From positions 62,001 to 126,000 of the forward strand of contig NZ_FQXY01000010.1 in the NCBI RefSeq assembly GCF_900130125.1: a DNA stretch of 64,000 nucleotides. Reading direction: 5' to 3'. Position 1 is the stretch's first letter; each line of letters opens with the position of its first letter. The notes beneath the pieces were generated by a model that saw only the letters and a list, made by a program, of their open reading frames with translations, was not told where the DNA came from and made no database searches. A program made the position numbers and the translations under genes. Source of the stretch: Bacteroides congonensis. Lineage in GTDB: Bacteria > Bacteroidota > Bacteroidia > Bacteroidales > Bacteroidaceae. Shown here in pieces: positions 32,004 to 41,337 of this stretch.

Positions 32004-32768
32004 TCAAACCTGCGTCTCTCCTTCTATATATTCTTCAAGAAAAAGATTCTCGCCGTCGAATACAGCATAAGAAAAGAAATTAATCCAGTCTCCAAGTATC
32101 AGCACACGTGAAGTGACACTTAGCATCAAATCAAGTTCAATGTGGCGATGTCCGTAAATAAAGAAGTTTATATTAGGATGACTTTTCAAATACTCTTTTG
32201 TATATAGTACCAGATGCTCCTGATTTTCTCCCATATAGTCCGGTTCCTTTCCGTCAGCCCGTTTCTGCCTGCTGCGTTTCGCCCATGACAAACCAAGTTC
32301 CACGCTCCAACGGGGATGAATAGCGGAAAACAACGTTTGTAATGTTTTGCTGTGAAACATGGAACGAAGCAGTTTGAACTTCTTGTCCGGGTCGCCCAGT
32401 CCGTCACCATGAGCAAGATAGAACTCTTTTCCGTATATTTCGGTAGTCAGCGGTTCACGGTGCATAATGACACCACATTCTTTGGTGAGATAATCCCCAC
32501 ACCATATATCATGGTTGCCAATAAAGAAATGCACTTCCACTCCCATATCCGTCAGTTCGGAGATTTTTCCCAAGAAACGGGTATATCCTTTGGGGACGAC
32601 CAACCGGAATTCATACCAGAAATCAAACATATCTCCCAACAGATAAACAGCAGAAGCCTTGTGTTTTATACTATCAAGGAAGTTCACCAAGCGTCTTTCT
32701 TGAGTACGTCCGTGTTCAATGGCACGGGAGCCAAGATGCGCGTCGGAAAGGAAATAAACGTTCTTCAT
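32004..32768 (-). CDS. lpxH: UDP-2,3-diacylglucosamine diphosphatase, LpxH type
   Basis: Removes UMP from UDP-2,3-diacylglucosamine to give lipid X in lipid A synthesis, on the inner membrane face. The 254-residue calcineurin-like metallophosphoesterase shows the metal motifs in order: FLSDAHLGS, LLGDMFDFWYE, FIGNHDIWCG, LAHGDGLGD and IYGHRHIE. The basic, hydrophobic middle helix region (KLLRSMFHSKTLQTLFSAIHP) fits the lipid-binding cap of LpxH. It lies 68 bases downstream of the SufT-like gene on the same strand. Confidence 0.9.
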   Translation of the reverse strand: MKNVYFLSDAHLGSRAIEHGRTQERRLVNFLDSIKHKASAVYLLGDMFDFWYEFRLVVPKGYTRFLGKISELTDMGVEVHFFIGNHDIWCGDYLTKECGVIMHREPLTTEIYGKEFYLAHGDGLGDPDKKFKLLRSMFHSKTLQTLFSAIHPRWSVELGLSWAKRSRQKRADGKEPDYMGENQEHLVLYTKEYLKSHPNINFFIYGHRHIELDLMLSVTSRVLILGDWINFFSYAVFDGENLFLEEYIEGETQV

Positions 32769-32836
32769 GAGTTTTCTAGTTGTTAGTTATAAGTAGTGGG
32801 TTATGAGTTGTCAGCGTGTATTCTGTTCATTCATAA

Positions 32837-33148
32837 TTAAAGGAAACCCAGTTCGAGTTTCGCTTCCTCACTCATCATATCCTTATCCCATTCCGGTTCA
32901 AACACCAGGTTAATGGTAGCCGAGTTCACTCCTTCCACTGATTCCACTTTCTGACGAATATCTTCCATGATAAAATCAGCAGCCGGACAATTCGGTGCTG
33001 TCAGAGTCATGTCAAGCACCACTTCCCCATTATCAGAGACATCAATCTTATAAATCAATCCGAGGTCATATACGTTTACCGGAATCTCCGGGTCGTACAC
33101 CGTCTTTAGCATGGCTACAATCTTCTCTTCTATTTCAAACTTTTCCAT
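32837..33148 (-). CDS. MIP18/DUF59 family Fe-S assembly protein (SufT-like)
   Basis: A 103-residue protein with the DUF59 core: TVYDPEIPVNVYDLGLIY, LTLTAPNCPAADFIMEDI containing the conserved cysteine, and VNLVFEPEW-like end (INLVFEPEWDKDMMSEEAKLELGF). Family members help mature iron-sulfur proteins, as SufT or MIP18 does. No suf genes are nearby. It precedes lpxH on the same strand. Confidence 0.9.
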   Translation of the reverse strand: MEKFEIEEKIVAMLKTVYDPEIPVNVYDLGLIYKIDVSDNGEVVLDMTLTAPNCPAADFIMEDIRQKVESVEGVNSATINLVFEPEWDKDMMSEEAKLELGFL

Positions 33149-33205
33149 ACGTTCTTATTTGTTATGTATCGCAAAGATAGAGATAAAATACGAAAGACAA
33201 AAAAA

Positions 33206-33233
33206 TAGGCACGGAATGCGTATCCCGTGCCTA
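33206..33233 (-). terminator. Terminator of the GH2 gene
   Basis: The 9-bp stem TAGGCACGG / CCGTGCCTA (33206-33214 with 33225-33233) is followed on the minus strand by a run of seven T. It is 75 bases after the GH2 stop. Confidence 0.88.
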
Positions 33234-33308
33234 AAGAATGTTACATTACTCTCTATCTCCGGTTAATTAAAAAACGTACCGGAACGGCAAATTGTTTCAA
33301 AAGGAATA

Positions 33309-35948
33309 TCAATTCCTCTTTTCGCCAAAGTCTGTCTGTTGGCGTTCCACCTCTTTCAGTTTCAGTTCATTCTGTTCACGACGCAAACGTTCCAACTCCA
33401 ATTCCGCGTCATTCTTTTTGTCTACTGAAGAAGACTCCATCTGTTTGGTTAAACACTCTTCCATAACATCAAATATCAATGGATACATCGGAGCGGAAGA
33501 GGTAAATTCCAGTTCTCCGCTTACAGGCATTTGGGAACCTTCGAACAATACACTGGCCATGACCTTAATCTTGCCCGGCTTTGTGGTAGACTGAATCAGT
33601 ACCGGAGCACTCCCCCATTTCACAGGAGCAGGATTCGCCATCACACCGGCATCCCCAAGAATACGCCCTTCACCTTCCACAAAGAACTTGATATAATAGT
33701 TGTTCAGATGTTTCACATTACCGTTCTTATCAGTAACTTCGGCTATAACAGTTACAAAGTCGGAACCGTCAGCGCGTAAGTTCACACCTTCGTGATCTAC
33801 TCTCAAGCGAATTTGTTCGGCACGGCGAGCCGGCAGTACTTTGTGAGTAACCACGACTTTACCGTCCATAAGCCCTTCCGCCAACATATAAACATCTTCC
33901 TCATGCTTCTCACGGGTCAACTTCTTGTCCGTCATAAAATCGAATACACCCGGGAAAGTGATAATCGGTGAAGGCATTCCTTTCCGTGCCTTATCTTTCT
34001 TATATGTATATACCTTTCCACCTTTATTAACCGTCAGACGCACTTCGTCACAATTTGAATAGACTGTTACGTCCCTACTAGAGAACGGTGTCATCTCATG
34101 AGCAATATATACCATCGGGCCACTTTCCGCCAAGCCATCGGAAGCCTCAACAGGACGTTGCGCCTTAAACATATAATAAGAATATTTCGGTTGTCGGAAC
34201 ACGTCCATCACTCCCCCATAGAAAGGGTCGGGATGATAACCGCGCTGATGGTCGAACGAATGCCACAGGCAACCGCCTACGTGCCACGGAGATTCCTTGT
34301 ACAAGGTATCATAACAGGTATATTCGTAATAAGGGGAAGCATAATGCGCAGCCTGTATCAACATGGGTTGCTCCCCCCAGTTGCGGGCTGTACGGCTGGG
34401 AGAGTTGTGGGAACTCCAGTTATCCACATTATCGCCCCATTCACGTGTGAAGTAAGTGATTTTAGGGTCACGCTTCGACACTTCCATCGGATGGCAGAAC
34501 TGAACGGGGAAATATTGCGCTCCCCTAGCTTGTGTATCACATCCTGAATAGCAGGACGGATAGGGATATTCCTCGTCAACGATTCCTTTCGCACGACCTG
34601 CGAAATCTGCCGGATACCATGTCTCGTTCAGAATCGGTTCCCACAGCCATACACAAGGATGGTTGCGGTCACGGCGAACCAAATTACGGATATCCTTATA
34701 AACCCGTTCTGCAAAAATCGGTTCATCGTTCCAGAACTGCCATCCCGGAGTATTCACGATAACAAACAGGCCCAGTTCATCACAAGCATCCATAAACGCA
34801 GGGTCTTGCGGACAATGCGCGTTACGAATCACTTCCAATCCTGAATCTTTCAGTTTCTTCGCATCACGCCAGTGAATACTGTTAGCTACGGCATTTCCTA
34901 CTACTGCAAAATCCTGATGGCGGTTGGCTCCTATCAATGGCTTGCCATAAGGCTTGCCGTTCAGCCAAAATCCGTCTTTTCCCTTAAATTCAATGCTGCG
35001 GATACCGACACGACGACGATAACCGTCTACGATATTTCCACTCTTATCATAAATACGGATATACAAATTATACAGATACGGCGACGAAGGAGTCCACAAA
35101 TGAGGTTGTTCCACTTTTATCTTGCTGCTACGGCTTATCGCGGCACCTTTGCGAATACTTAGTTTCACGTCAGACGACGCAACTTCCTTCCCGTCACGGT
35201 CTACTAACGAATATGCGATATTTCCGGTAAAGCCTTGTATATTATCATTGCGTATATGTGCTTTCAGCAAAACATCCGCCGACTGTTCCGAAACATTATC
35301 TGTAGAAACAAACAGTCCGCCTCCGGCGATTTCATTTTCATAATTCGGGTCGGTGATAAACACACGGTTATGCGCAATCAGCCAACAATCCCGATAAATC
35401 CCGCCGAAGTAGGTATAATCCAGTACATCCTGCGGCTTTCCCGGAGCATAAGCAGGATCGTCGCTATTGTCAGCCCATACGGCTATCACGTTGTCCTCTT
35501 CCCACTTCAAGGCATCCGTCACATCTACTGATATGGAAAGATAACCGCCGAAATGTTCTGCCAACAGTTTGCCGTTCACATAAATCTTACTTTTCCCCAT
35601 GACAGCTTCAAAGTGAAGAAACAGTTTCTTTCCTTTCAAGATATCTGACGGGGTAAAATGCTTCCGGTACCAAACTTCTCCCTGATAGTTGATACAACCA
35701 CTGGCTTCGGTCGGAAGATACTCGATGCCATCCGGCAAAGAGACGACCTGCCAACTTTTGTCATCAAACTCTTTCGCTTCGGCATCTGCGGCACTTCCTT
35801 TATGGAAACGCCATGCGGGATTCATTGAATACACTTCACGTCCCGTGTCCGGCAGTCGGAAAAAGCCGGCAGTCGAGAATTCCGGTTCATAAGCGTACGC
35901 TGTAAGAACCAAACACCAAAATAACAAGTTAACAAAGATTCGTTTCAT
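33309..35948 (-). CDS. Exported glycoside hydrolase family 2 enzyme
   Basis: A 879-residue exported beta-glycosidase, probably a beta-galactosidase or relative. After a signal peptide (MKRIFVNLLFWCLVLTAYA) come the sugar-binding jelly roll (GEVWYRKHFTPSD, VYVNGKLL-like IYVNGKLLAEHFGGY), an Ig-like domain, and the barrel with RNAHCPQDPAFMDACDELGLFV, LWEPILNETW (acid/base Glu) and YFTREWGDN (nucleophile Glu). C-terminal Ig-like domains follow. An unusual charged tail of about 45 residues (LELERLRREQNELKLKEVERQQ) is predicted to be coiled-coil. The internal ATG at 35948 was chosen for the better signal peptide. It stands alone, with its own terminator, so the substrate is unclear. Confidence 0.88.
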   Translation of the reverse strand: MKRIFVNLLFWCLVLTAYAYEPEFSTAGFFRLPDTGREVYSMNPAWRFHKGSAADAEAKEFDDKSWQVVSLPDGIEYLPTEASGCINYQGEVWYRKHFTPSDILKGKKLFLHFEAVMGKSKIYVNGKLLAEHFGGYLSISVDVTDALKWEEDNVIAVWADNSDDPAYAPGKPQDVLDYTYFGGIYRDCWLIAHNRVFITDPNYENEIAGGGLFVSTDNVSEQSADVLLKAHIRNDNIQGFTGNIAYSLVDRDGKEVASSDVKLSIRKGAAISRSSKIKVEQPHLWTPSSPYLYNLYIRIYDKSGNIVDGYRRRVGIRSIEFKGKDGFWLNGKPYGKPLIGANRHQDFAVVGNAVANSIHWRDAKKLKDSGLEVIRNAHCPQDPAFMDACDELGLFVIVNTPGWQFWNDEPIFAERVYKDIRNLVRRDRNHPCVWLWEPILNETWYPADFAGRAKGIVDEEYPYPSCYSGCDTQARGAQYFPVQFCHPMEVSKRDPKITYFTREWGDNVDNWSSHNSPSRTARNWGEQPMLIQAAHYASPYYEYTCYDTLYKESPWHVGGCLWHSFDHQRGYHPDPFYGGVMDVFRQPKYSYYMFKAQRPVEASDGLAESGPMVYIAHEMTPFSSRDVTVYSNCDEVRLTVNKGGKVYTYKKDKARKGMPSPIITFPGVFDFMTDKKLTREKHEEDVYMLAEGLMDGKVVVTHKVLPARRAEQIRLRVDHEGVNLRADGSDFVTVIAEVTDKNGNVKHLNNYYIKFFVEGEGRILGDAGVMANPAPVKWGSAPVLIQSTTKPGKIKVMASVLFEGSQMPVSGELEFTSSAPMYPLIFDVMEECLTKQMESSSVDKKNDAELELERLRREQNELKLKEVERQQTDFGEKRN

Positions 35949-35990
35949 ATGCACCAATAATATTTATTCTATAATGTATAAAATGTATTT

Positions 35991-36686
35991 TCACAGCAAC
36001 CCCTCGTCCGCAAAACTGAAGAATCCGTCTTCACAAACAATGACATGGTCTATCAGATGAATATTCATCGTATCGGCAGCCTTGCGGATATGTTCCGTCA
36101 ATGTTTTGTCCGGTTGGCTGGGACGAATATTCCCCGAGGGATGATTGTGGACTACAGCTATCTGTGTAGCCCGCTGCAAGAGTGCTTCCCGAAGGATTGT
36201 ACGTACATCTGTATATGTCCCGTCTATTCCACCGGTACTTATGCGGACTTTGTCTATCAGTTTCGTAGCCTGATTGAGCAATAGAACCCAAAATTCTTCC
36301 TGTTCAAGGTCGCACATAAGAGGTTGGAAAATGTCGTAGATATCTTTTGAGCAAGTGATCCGGAGCCTCTCTTTAGTATTTTGCAGCTTTCTCCGCTTTC
36401 CCAGTTCCAAAGCGGCCATCACCGTAATGCTCTTTGCAGGTCCCATGCCTTTAAAACGGGAATAGTCGCAGACTTCCCATTTCGCCAAAGAATTGAGATT
36501 GTTGTCACAAGACAGGAGCAAGCGTCTCGTCAATTCGACAGCACTCTCTTCCGTATTTCCGGAGCCTATTAATATAGCGAGTAGTTCGGCATCACTCAAT
36601 GCTGCTGCTCCCTTCTCCATCATTTTCTCCCGTGGGCGGTCTTCCAGTGCCCATTGGTTGATGGATAACTTGTGTTTGTTTTCCAT
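35991..36686 (-). CDS. radC: RadC family JAMM protein
   Basis: A 231-residue protein with N-terminal helix-hairpin-helix-like domain (DAELLAILIGSGN, FKGMGPAKSITVMAALELG) and a C-terminal MPN+ (JAMM) domain with the metal motif VVHNHPSGNIRPSQPD. The family was named for a DNA-repair phenotype, but its biochemical role is unresolved; it is often found near mobile DNA. It ends about 40 bases before the GH2 start and is preceded by a 22-bp repeat array. Confidence 0.94.
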   Translation of the reverse strand: MENKHKLSINQWALEDRPREKMMEKGAAALSDAELLAILIGSGNTEESAVELTRRLLLSCDNNLNSLAKWEVCDYSRFKGMGPAKSITVMAALELGKRRKLQNTKERLRITCSKDIYDIFQPLMCDLEQEEFWVLLLNQATKLIDKVRISTGGIDGTYTDVRTILREALLQRATQIAVVHNHPSGNIRPSQPDKTLTEHIRKAADTMNIHLIDHVIVCEDGFFSFADEGLL

Positions 36687-36759
36687 TTTCTATGTTTTGA
36701 GGGTGTAAAGGTAGGGTTATTTTATTTAATGACAGAAGGTATGGAAAAGAATATGAAAT

Positions 36760-36894
36760 GGCAGGTTCGTTTCCCTATAAGGAAACGACAGTATCCTCGT
36801 AGAGAAACGCCCGTATCCCCGTAGGGAAACGGGCGTTCCCTCGTAGAGATACGGGAGTTTCCTTATAATGATACTACAGGAAACTCTAAATATT
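36760..36894. repeat. Array 2: 22-bp dyad units (GAAAC/GATAC type)
   Basis: Units start at 36782, 36804, 36826, 36848 and 36870, each exactly 22 bp, with a partial unit before. The layout is the same as array 1: 5-mer (GAAAC or GATAC), 4 bases, opposing 5-mer (GTATC, GTTCC or GTTTC), 8 bases. Adjacent units form longer palindromes, such as GAAACGCCC with GGGCGTTCC. It lies in the 273-bp gap between radC and the glycosyltransferase. Confidence 0.85.
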
Positions 36895-36959
36895 TAATTT
36901 ATAACCATATAGGTGTTTTAGTTTATAACAATGAAGCCACAATTCAGAACCATACGAGT

Positions 36960-37949
36960 TTACTTATAGAAGTTCTTTTGAAATGCTTCAAACTCATCTT
37001 TTCCTCTGACACAACGTTGCCACCATGCACGCCAAAAGCCTGTACCGTAGCCGATAAGCTGAATAAATGCGGCAGCAATGGAATAGATGCCGATACTCAA
37101 ACTCTTATTTTGAATCGTCGAGTCCATGCAGACCAGTAATGCATAAAGAAGAATGGGAGTGAAACTAAACATGCAAAACGGTGTTCCCAATAATAAAACA
37201 GCTACTCCTAACGTAAAGACTGCCGGAAGCAGATGTACCAGTTTCAGCGAATCAGGGTATTTCTTGTAAAGATTGATACGGGCAATACCGGAGTTGTGCA
37301 CCTGCTTGAAGAATTTCTTCAAATCAGTCCGCCGTTTGTGATACACCCATGCGTCAGGGAAAAGACGACAGGTATAACCGCCTTTAAAAATACGGATACT
37401 GAAATCAATGTCTTCACCGAAACGCATCCTGGAGAATCCCCCCAAGGCTTCATACACCGTCCGGCGCACTCCCATATTGAAGCTACGGGGATAGAACTTA
37501 TCCATCTTCTTCTTTCCGCCACGGATACCACCTGTAGTGAAGAAGGAAGTCATGGAGTAGTTTATCGCTTTCTGAATATCGGTAAAGGAATCGTGCGCAC
37601 GGTCGGGGCCGCCGAAAGCATCCGCAGGGGATGCGAGTAGCTCTTTCTCTACCGCATCGAAATAGCCTTCGGGAAGAATCACATCGGAGTCTAATATAAT
37701 AAGGTACTCTCCTTCGCTACGCTCCGCCCCGTAATTACGGCTCTGTCCCGGCCCGGAATTAGGTTTAAAGAAGTATTTTATATCCAACCGATTAGTATAT
37801 CGATCTACCACTTCCTTACAGGGAACAGATGAACCATCTTCTACAACAATGACTTCAAAATCTTTAAAGTGTTGCGTGGTGAGGCTTTGCAATAATTCGT
37901 CCACTTCATCGGGACGGTTGTAAACGGGAATTATGACGGAGTAACGCAT
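36960..37949 (-). CDS. Family 2 glycosyltransferase with C-terminal membrane helices
   Basis: A 329-residue GT-A fold enzyme. The N-terminus has YSVIIPVYNRPDEVDELL, VVEDGSS, GPGQSRNYGAERSEGEYLIILDSDV (the DXD-like metal site) and FGEDIDFSIRI, which resembles the ED motif of processive or transfer-type GT2 enzymes. Two or three transmembrane helices follow (LVHLLPAVFTLGVAVLLLG, MFSFTPILLYALLVCM, IAAAFIQLIGYGTGFW). It probably adds a sugar to a membrane-linked carrier; the acceptor is unknown. No other glycan genes are adjacent. Confidence 0.88.
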   Translation of the reverse strand: MRYSVIIPVYNRPDEVDELLQSLTTQHFKDFEVIVVEDGSSVPCKEVVDRYTNRLDIKYFFKPNSGPGQSRNYGAERSEGEYLIILDSDVILPEGYFDAVEKELLASPADAFGGPDRAHDSFTDIQKAINYSMTSFFTTGGIRGGKKKMDKFYPRSFNMGVRRTVYEALGGFSRMRFGEDIDFSIRIFKGGYTCRLFPDAWVYHKRRTDLKKFFKQVHNSGIARINLYKKYPDSLKLVHLLPAVFTLGVAVLLLGTPFCMFSFTPILLYALLVCMDSTIQNKSLSIGIYSIAAAFIQLIGYGTGFWRAWWQRCVRGKDEFEAFQKNFYK

Positions 37950-37979
37950 ACAGGGTTATTGATTTACGTATGCAAATTA

Positions 37980-38060
37980 AAAGAAAAAAAAGGAGGAAAA
38001 GAAAAAAAAGGAGGAAAAGAAAAAGAGGGCGGCATACAAAAATAAGGGAAAGCCGCCCTC
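37980..38060 (-). terminator. Hairpin with A/G-rich repeat upstream of the glycosyltransferase
   Basis: The stem AGAGGGCGGC / GCCGCCCTCT (38023-38032 with 38051-38060) is followed, on the minus strand, by T-rich sequence. That sequence includes two tandem 18-bp copies of a T8-CTTTTCC-type unit (37983-38022). It could terminate transcription arriving from the surface-protein side. The stretch from 38061 to 38200 holds only an AT-rich hairpin and no gene of useful length. Confidence 0.6.
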
Positions 38061-38200
38061 TACCGGAGTTATGTCTGATATCGGTCTTTCACAAGTGCGA
38101 CATCCTTCACCACCTCCAAAAGAAATCCTATTCTAAAAATAGTGGGAAATAAGGGTATTTTTAGACGAATTTCTATATTATGAATAAGTTTATTATTGAT

Positions 38201-38244
38201 AAAAAGAAAGGGCATTCTTCAATTTATAATGAAAACGCCCTTTC
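38201..38244 (-). terminator. Terminator of the surface lipoprotein gene
   Basis: GAAAGGGC / GCCCTTTC (38206-38213 with 38237-38244) is followed on the minus strand by TTTTTAT. It is about 120 bases after the stop of the 970-residue lipoprotein. Confidence 0.75.
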
Positions 38245-38361
38245 AGTTTGAGATAAGGGAGACGGTTACATTATAACAATTACTTGCAATTTCTCTAGTC
38301 TCCTTAGCTTATAGATTCGAGGTCTATCCCCTTCATAGAAGAGAGACTTACGAATTCCTGT

Positions 38362-41274
38362 TTATCTTTTCGGGATAGTCAATCTAATCTTATTATTTCC
38401 GGCATATCCGTTAATAGTACCCCATTGTGATTTTGCAGTTACTTCAACTTCAACCGTTACATCTTCTACGAAATTGTAAGATTTACCGTAGTCTGTAAAT
38501 GTCACATCACCAGTTGCAGGATCGATATCCAGATAAGGATTAGCTGTAACGAAGCTGAATTCCGGAGCTTTCAATCCATACAAACCAAGAGGCTTAACGC
38601 CGGAGCCATAGTTTTCAGTATCGCCACTTACCTCAGCACCGTCTTTCCACATTGCAACACCTCTCAAGTCATTCCAAACAAAACCTTTGGCAATAGGATA
38701 AGTCTTAGCCTTATTATCTAAGGTGATTTCAGTTACATCAGGAGCAACCCAAGAACCACTGATATCATCAATAGTTACAGTAGCTGAATATGCCTGAACT
38801 ACACGAGTTCCAAGTTTTACAGTAGCGGTAAACTTGATTACAGCATCTTTCTTACCATCTTTAGTTTTTCCTGTATAAGCTTTCTTATCGAATGTCAGTG
38901 TAGTAGTTGAGTTATCATAAGTAATACCAGCTATTTTATCAGCATCAGCAACTTCAATTACCAAACTTGCTCCGGCAATTGTTGTAGCAGAAGGAGTACC
39001 ATCGCCATAAATTGCTTCATAAACTTCGTTGTAGTTAGTGAACAGTTTGGACAGATCATAACTTACGGTAATATCTTCCGGAGTGTCATAGTTAGGAAGC
39101 AATGTCGGAGTAAATCCTACTTTTCCGTCTTTATTGCCACCTGCCCACATCTTGCTATCTGTAATCAGATTTGCAATAGCCGGATCATTCACAGTTACGT
39201 CTACCATCACTTTAATATTCAGCGTTTCAGACTTCAGAACTACAGATATATCTTTATAAGTTCCTGTAGCAGCTTCCAGTACTTTAATTGATAATGCGTT
39301 ATCAGCACCCACTTCAAAGTATACCGATTTAGTCTTATCAATAGAATTATTATCTACTGTCAGATTCTTATATGCATCTGCTGTGATGTTAACATCCTTA
39401 TGAGTATAAATAGTAGCAGCCGGGAATTCTGCATTTACGATTTCAGTACCGCCTGATTTCCAAGTTGCAGTTTTTGTACCGAACGATACTGTTGCTTCGT
39501 GAACATCTCTTACAGCTTCAACAGATCCTAAATTAGCAGGATTCGTTCCGGATGTGCTGGCAAAGCTAGCCTTATCAGATTTTACTTCTACTGTAACAGT
39601 TGCTTTTTTACCGATAGCATCTGCCAAACCAACTTTATCACTCTTCAAGCTAACTATACCTTCTGTATTTACAGCAAAATAATCAGCAGGCACTGCTTTA
39701 TACACCGTAGAGAAAATATTCTCAAGATTCAAATCTGCAAAATTCTTCTCAGTAGCAGCACCGTCTTCAGTAGAAGAGACTTTTACTTTCAGTACAGCTT
39801 GATCGGCAAATTTTGCATTTGAAGCAGCATTATCAAAAATAATAGGCTGAACCTGAGCCGCGTCCTTAGCTACATAATAAGCTTCTTTCAGATAATATTT
39901 AGACTGCAATACAGCAAAGTAGTTTGAGTTGATGTCTGTCGGAGTTAGTTTATTATCAGCACTCTTAATATTCAAAGAAACTGCATAGCTGTCAGCATCT
40001 GTTGTTTTCAAAGAAACTTTCAAAATACCAGCATTGTATGAAGTCGCTTTTACCACAAAAGGAGCACTTCCCGCAGCACGTGTCCAGTTAGGACGTTCTT
40101 CAGCATTTACATCAATCACAAACAGTTTGTTAAAGTCTTCCAAGTCTTTTACTGCACTTGCCGGAGAAATACGGAATTCCAATTCCTGCTCACTGGTGCT
40201 CATTGCAACTACGGTATATTTTGCAGACGTTGTTTTTTCTTTAGCATACAATGAAGAGAATTCGATGCTGCCATCCACCGTTTGCGGTATATAGACCACG
40301 CTTTGAATCATGCCACGAATTGCGATACCTAAATCTTCAAGTTTCTGCTGCAATTGCCCAAGTTTACTTGTAGCGTCCAGTAATTGAGCTTCAACTTCAG
40401 TCTTTACAGCATTCTTAAAGCTTTCACTAGCATAAATACCGCTAAAGCTAGCTTTCAGATCAGCAACTTCAGCAATAACTGCTTCCATATTGTCAAAGCC
40501 TTCAGCTTTAGCTTTATCTTCAAGTGCCTTTTGATATTCTTCCAGTTCGACCAATCTAGCTAAAACGCCTGTCTTATCGTTATTAATAGCGTCATATAAG
40601 CCAGTAATCACTTTCGCAACTGTACCGTTTTCGCCAGCCAAAGCAGCAACATCATCCAAACTACCAAATTTCACCAATACCTGAGTTCTGATAGCGTCAT
40701 TGATAGCAGAAGCAATCTTGCCATTGTCAGCAAGAGCATCTCTTAGTTCGTCACTGATGATTCCCTTTACAGCCTCGCTGTTTACATAATCATTTAAATC
40801 TTCCTTAGTAACGAAAGAATCCTTCAGATCATTCAGAGCATTAACCAACTCACTAAGGTCATCGATTTGTCCCTGAAGTTTTTCAACGTCCGAAGCCTGA
40901 AGTTTTTGTAATACATCCAGATCATTCTTAGCTTCAGTCAGGTCTTTTGTCAACTGATTTACAGTCTCTTTATCAGCTGTATTTTTCAGTTTTTCTTCAA
41001 GATCAGCAACCTTCTGATTCAATTCGGAAATCAGTGCATCCTTATTTTCCAAATTGCTTTTCAGCGTTGCCAGTTGGGATTCCAAATCACTTTTCGCTGA
41101 ACTGATAGCTGCTTTCATGTCTTCTGCACTTACCGGGCTCGTTGACGTAATCTTATCAATCTGCTCCTGCAAATTTGCAACATCATCATCATAGTCTTTA
41201 CAAGACGTGACTGTTGAAGTTGCTGCAAGCGCTAACGCTCCGAAAAGCATCACTTTCACAAACTTTTTCTTCAT
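38362..41274 (-). CDS. Large phase-variable surface lipoprotein (S-layer-like family)
   Basis: A 970-residue lipoprotein: signal peptide with lipobox (STVTSC) and an acidic KDYDDD stretch after the Cys, a feature of surface export in Bacteroidetes. Residues about 30-150 are strongly heptad-like (LATLKSNLENKDALISELNQ, VADLEEKLKN), with further helices to 320, followed by several beta-rich Ig-like domains to the end. The N-terminus resembles the B. thetaiotaomicron BT1927-type S-layer-like proteins, which are switched by invertible promoters (from memory). The upstream gap contains such a switch and a recombinase gene. The molecular function is unknown beyond a surface role. Confidence 0.85.
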   Translation of the reverse strand: MKKKFVKVMLFGALALAATSTVTSCKDYDDDVANLQEQIDKITSTSPVSAEDMKAAISSAKSDLESQLATLKSNLENKDALISELNQKVADLEEKLKNTADKETVNQLTKDLTEAKNDLDVLQKLQASDVEKLQGQIDDLSELVNALNDLKDSFVTKEDLNDYVNSEAVKGIISDELRDALADNGKIASAINDAIRTQVLVKFGSLDDVAALAGENGTVAKVITGLYDAINNDKTGVLARLVELEEYQKALEDKAKAEGFDNMEAVIAEVADLKASFSGIYASESFKNAVKTEVEAQLLDATSKLGQLQQKLEDLGIAIRGMIQSVVYIPQTVDGSIEFSSLYAKEKTTSAKYTVVAMSTSEQELEFRISPASAVKDLEDFNKLFVIDVNAEERPNWTRAAGSAPFVVKATSYNAGILKVSLKTTDADSYAVSLNIKSADNKLTPTDINSNYFAVLQSKYYLKEAYYVAKDAAQVQPIIFDNAASNAKFADQAVLKVKVSSTEDGAATEKNFADLNLENIFSTVYKAVPADYFAVNTEGIVSLKSDKVGLADAIGKKATVTVEVKSDKASFASTSGTNPANLGSVEAVRDVHEATVSFGTKTATWKSGGTEIVNAEFPAATIYTHKDVNITADAYKNLTVDNNSIDKTKSVYFEVGADNALSIKVLEAATGTYKDISVVLKSETLNIKVMVDVTVNDPAIANLITDSKMWAGGNKDGKVGFTPTLLPNYDTPEDITVSYDLSKLFTNYNEVYEAIYGDGTPSATTIAGASLVIEVADADKIAGITYDNSTTTLTFDKKAYTGKTKDGKKDAVIKFTATVKLGTRVVQAYSATVTIDDISGSWVAPDVTEITLDNKAKTYPIAKGFVWNDLRGVAMWKDGAEVSGDTENYGSGVKPLGLYGLKAPEFSFVTANPYLDIDPATGDVTFTDYGKSYNFVEDVTVEVEVTAKSQWGTINGYAGNNKIRLTIPKR

Positions 41275-41337
41275 AACTACTTAAAAATTACATTAATAAT
41301 ATATTATTAAACACTAAGTTTCAATAATGGCATGCCC

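Noticed and set aside
38310..38345. A tRNA T-arm-like segment (5-bp stem around TTCGAGG)
   Set aside because: No matching acceptor, D or anticodon stems can be built upstream, and the 3' end does not pair with any nearby 5' segment. It is probably chance.
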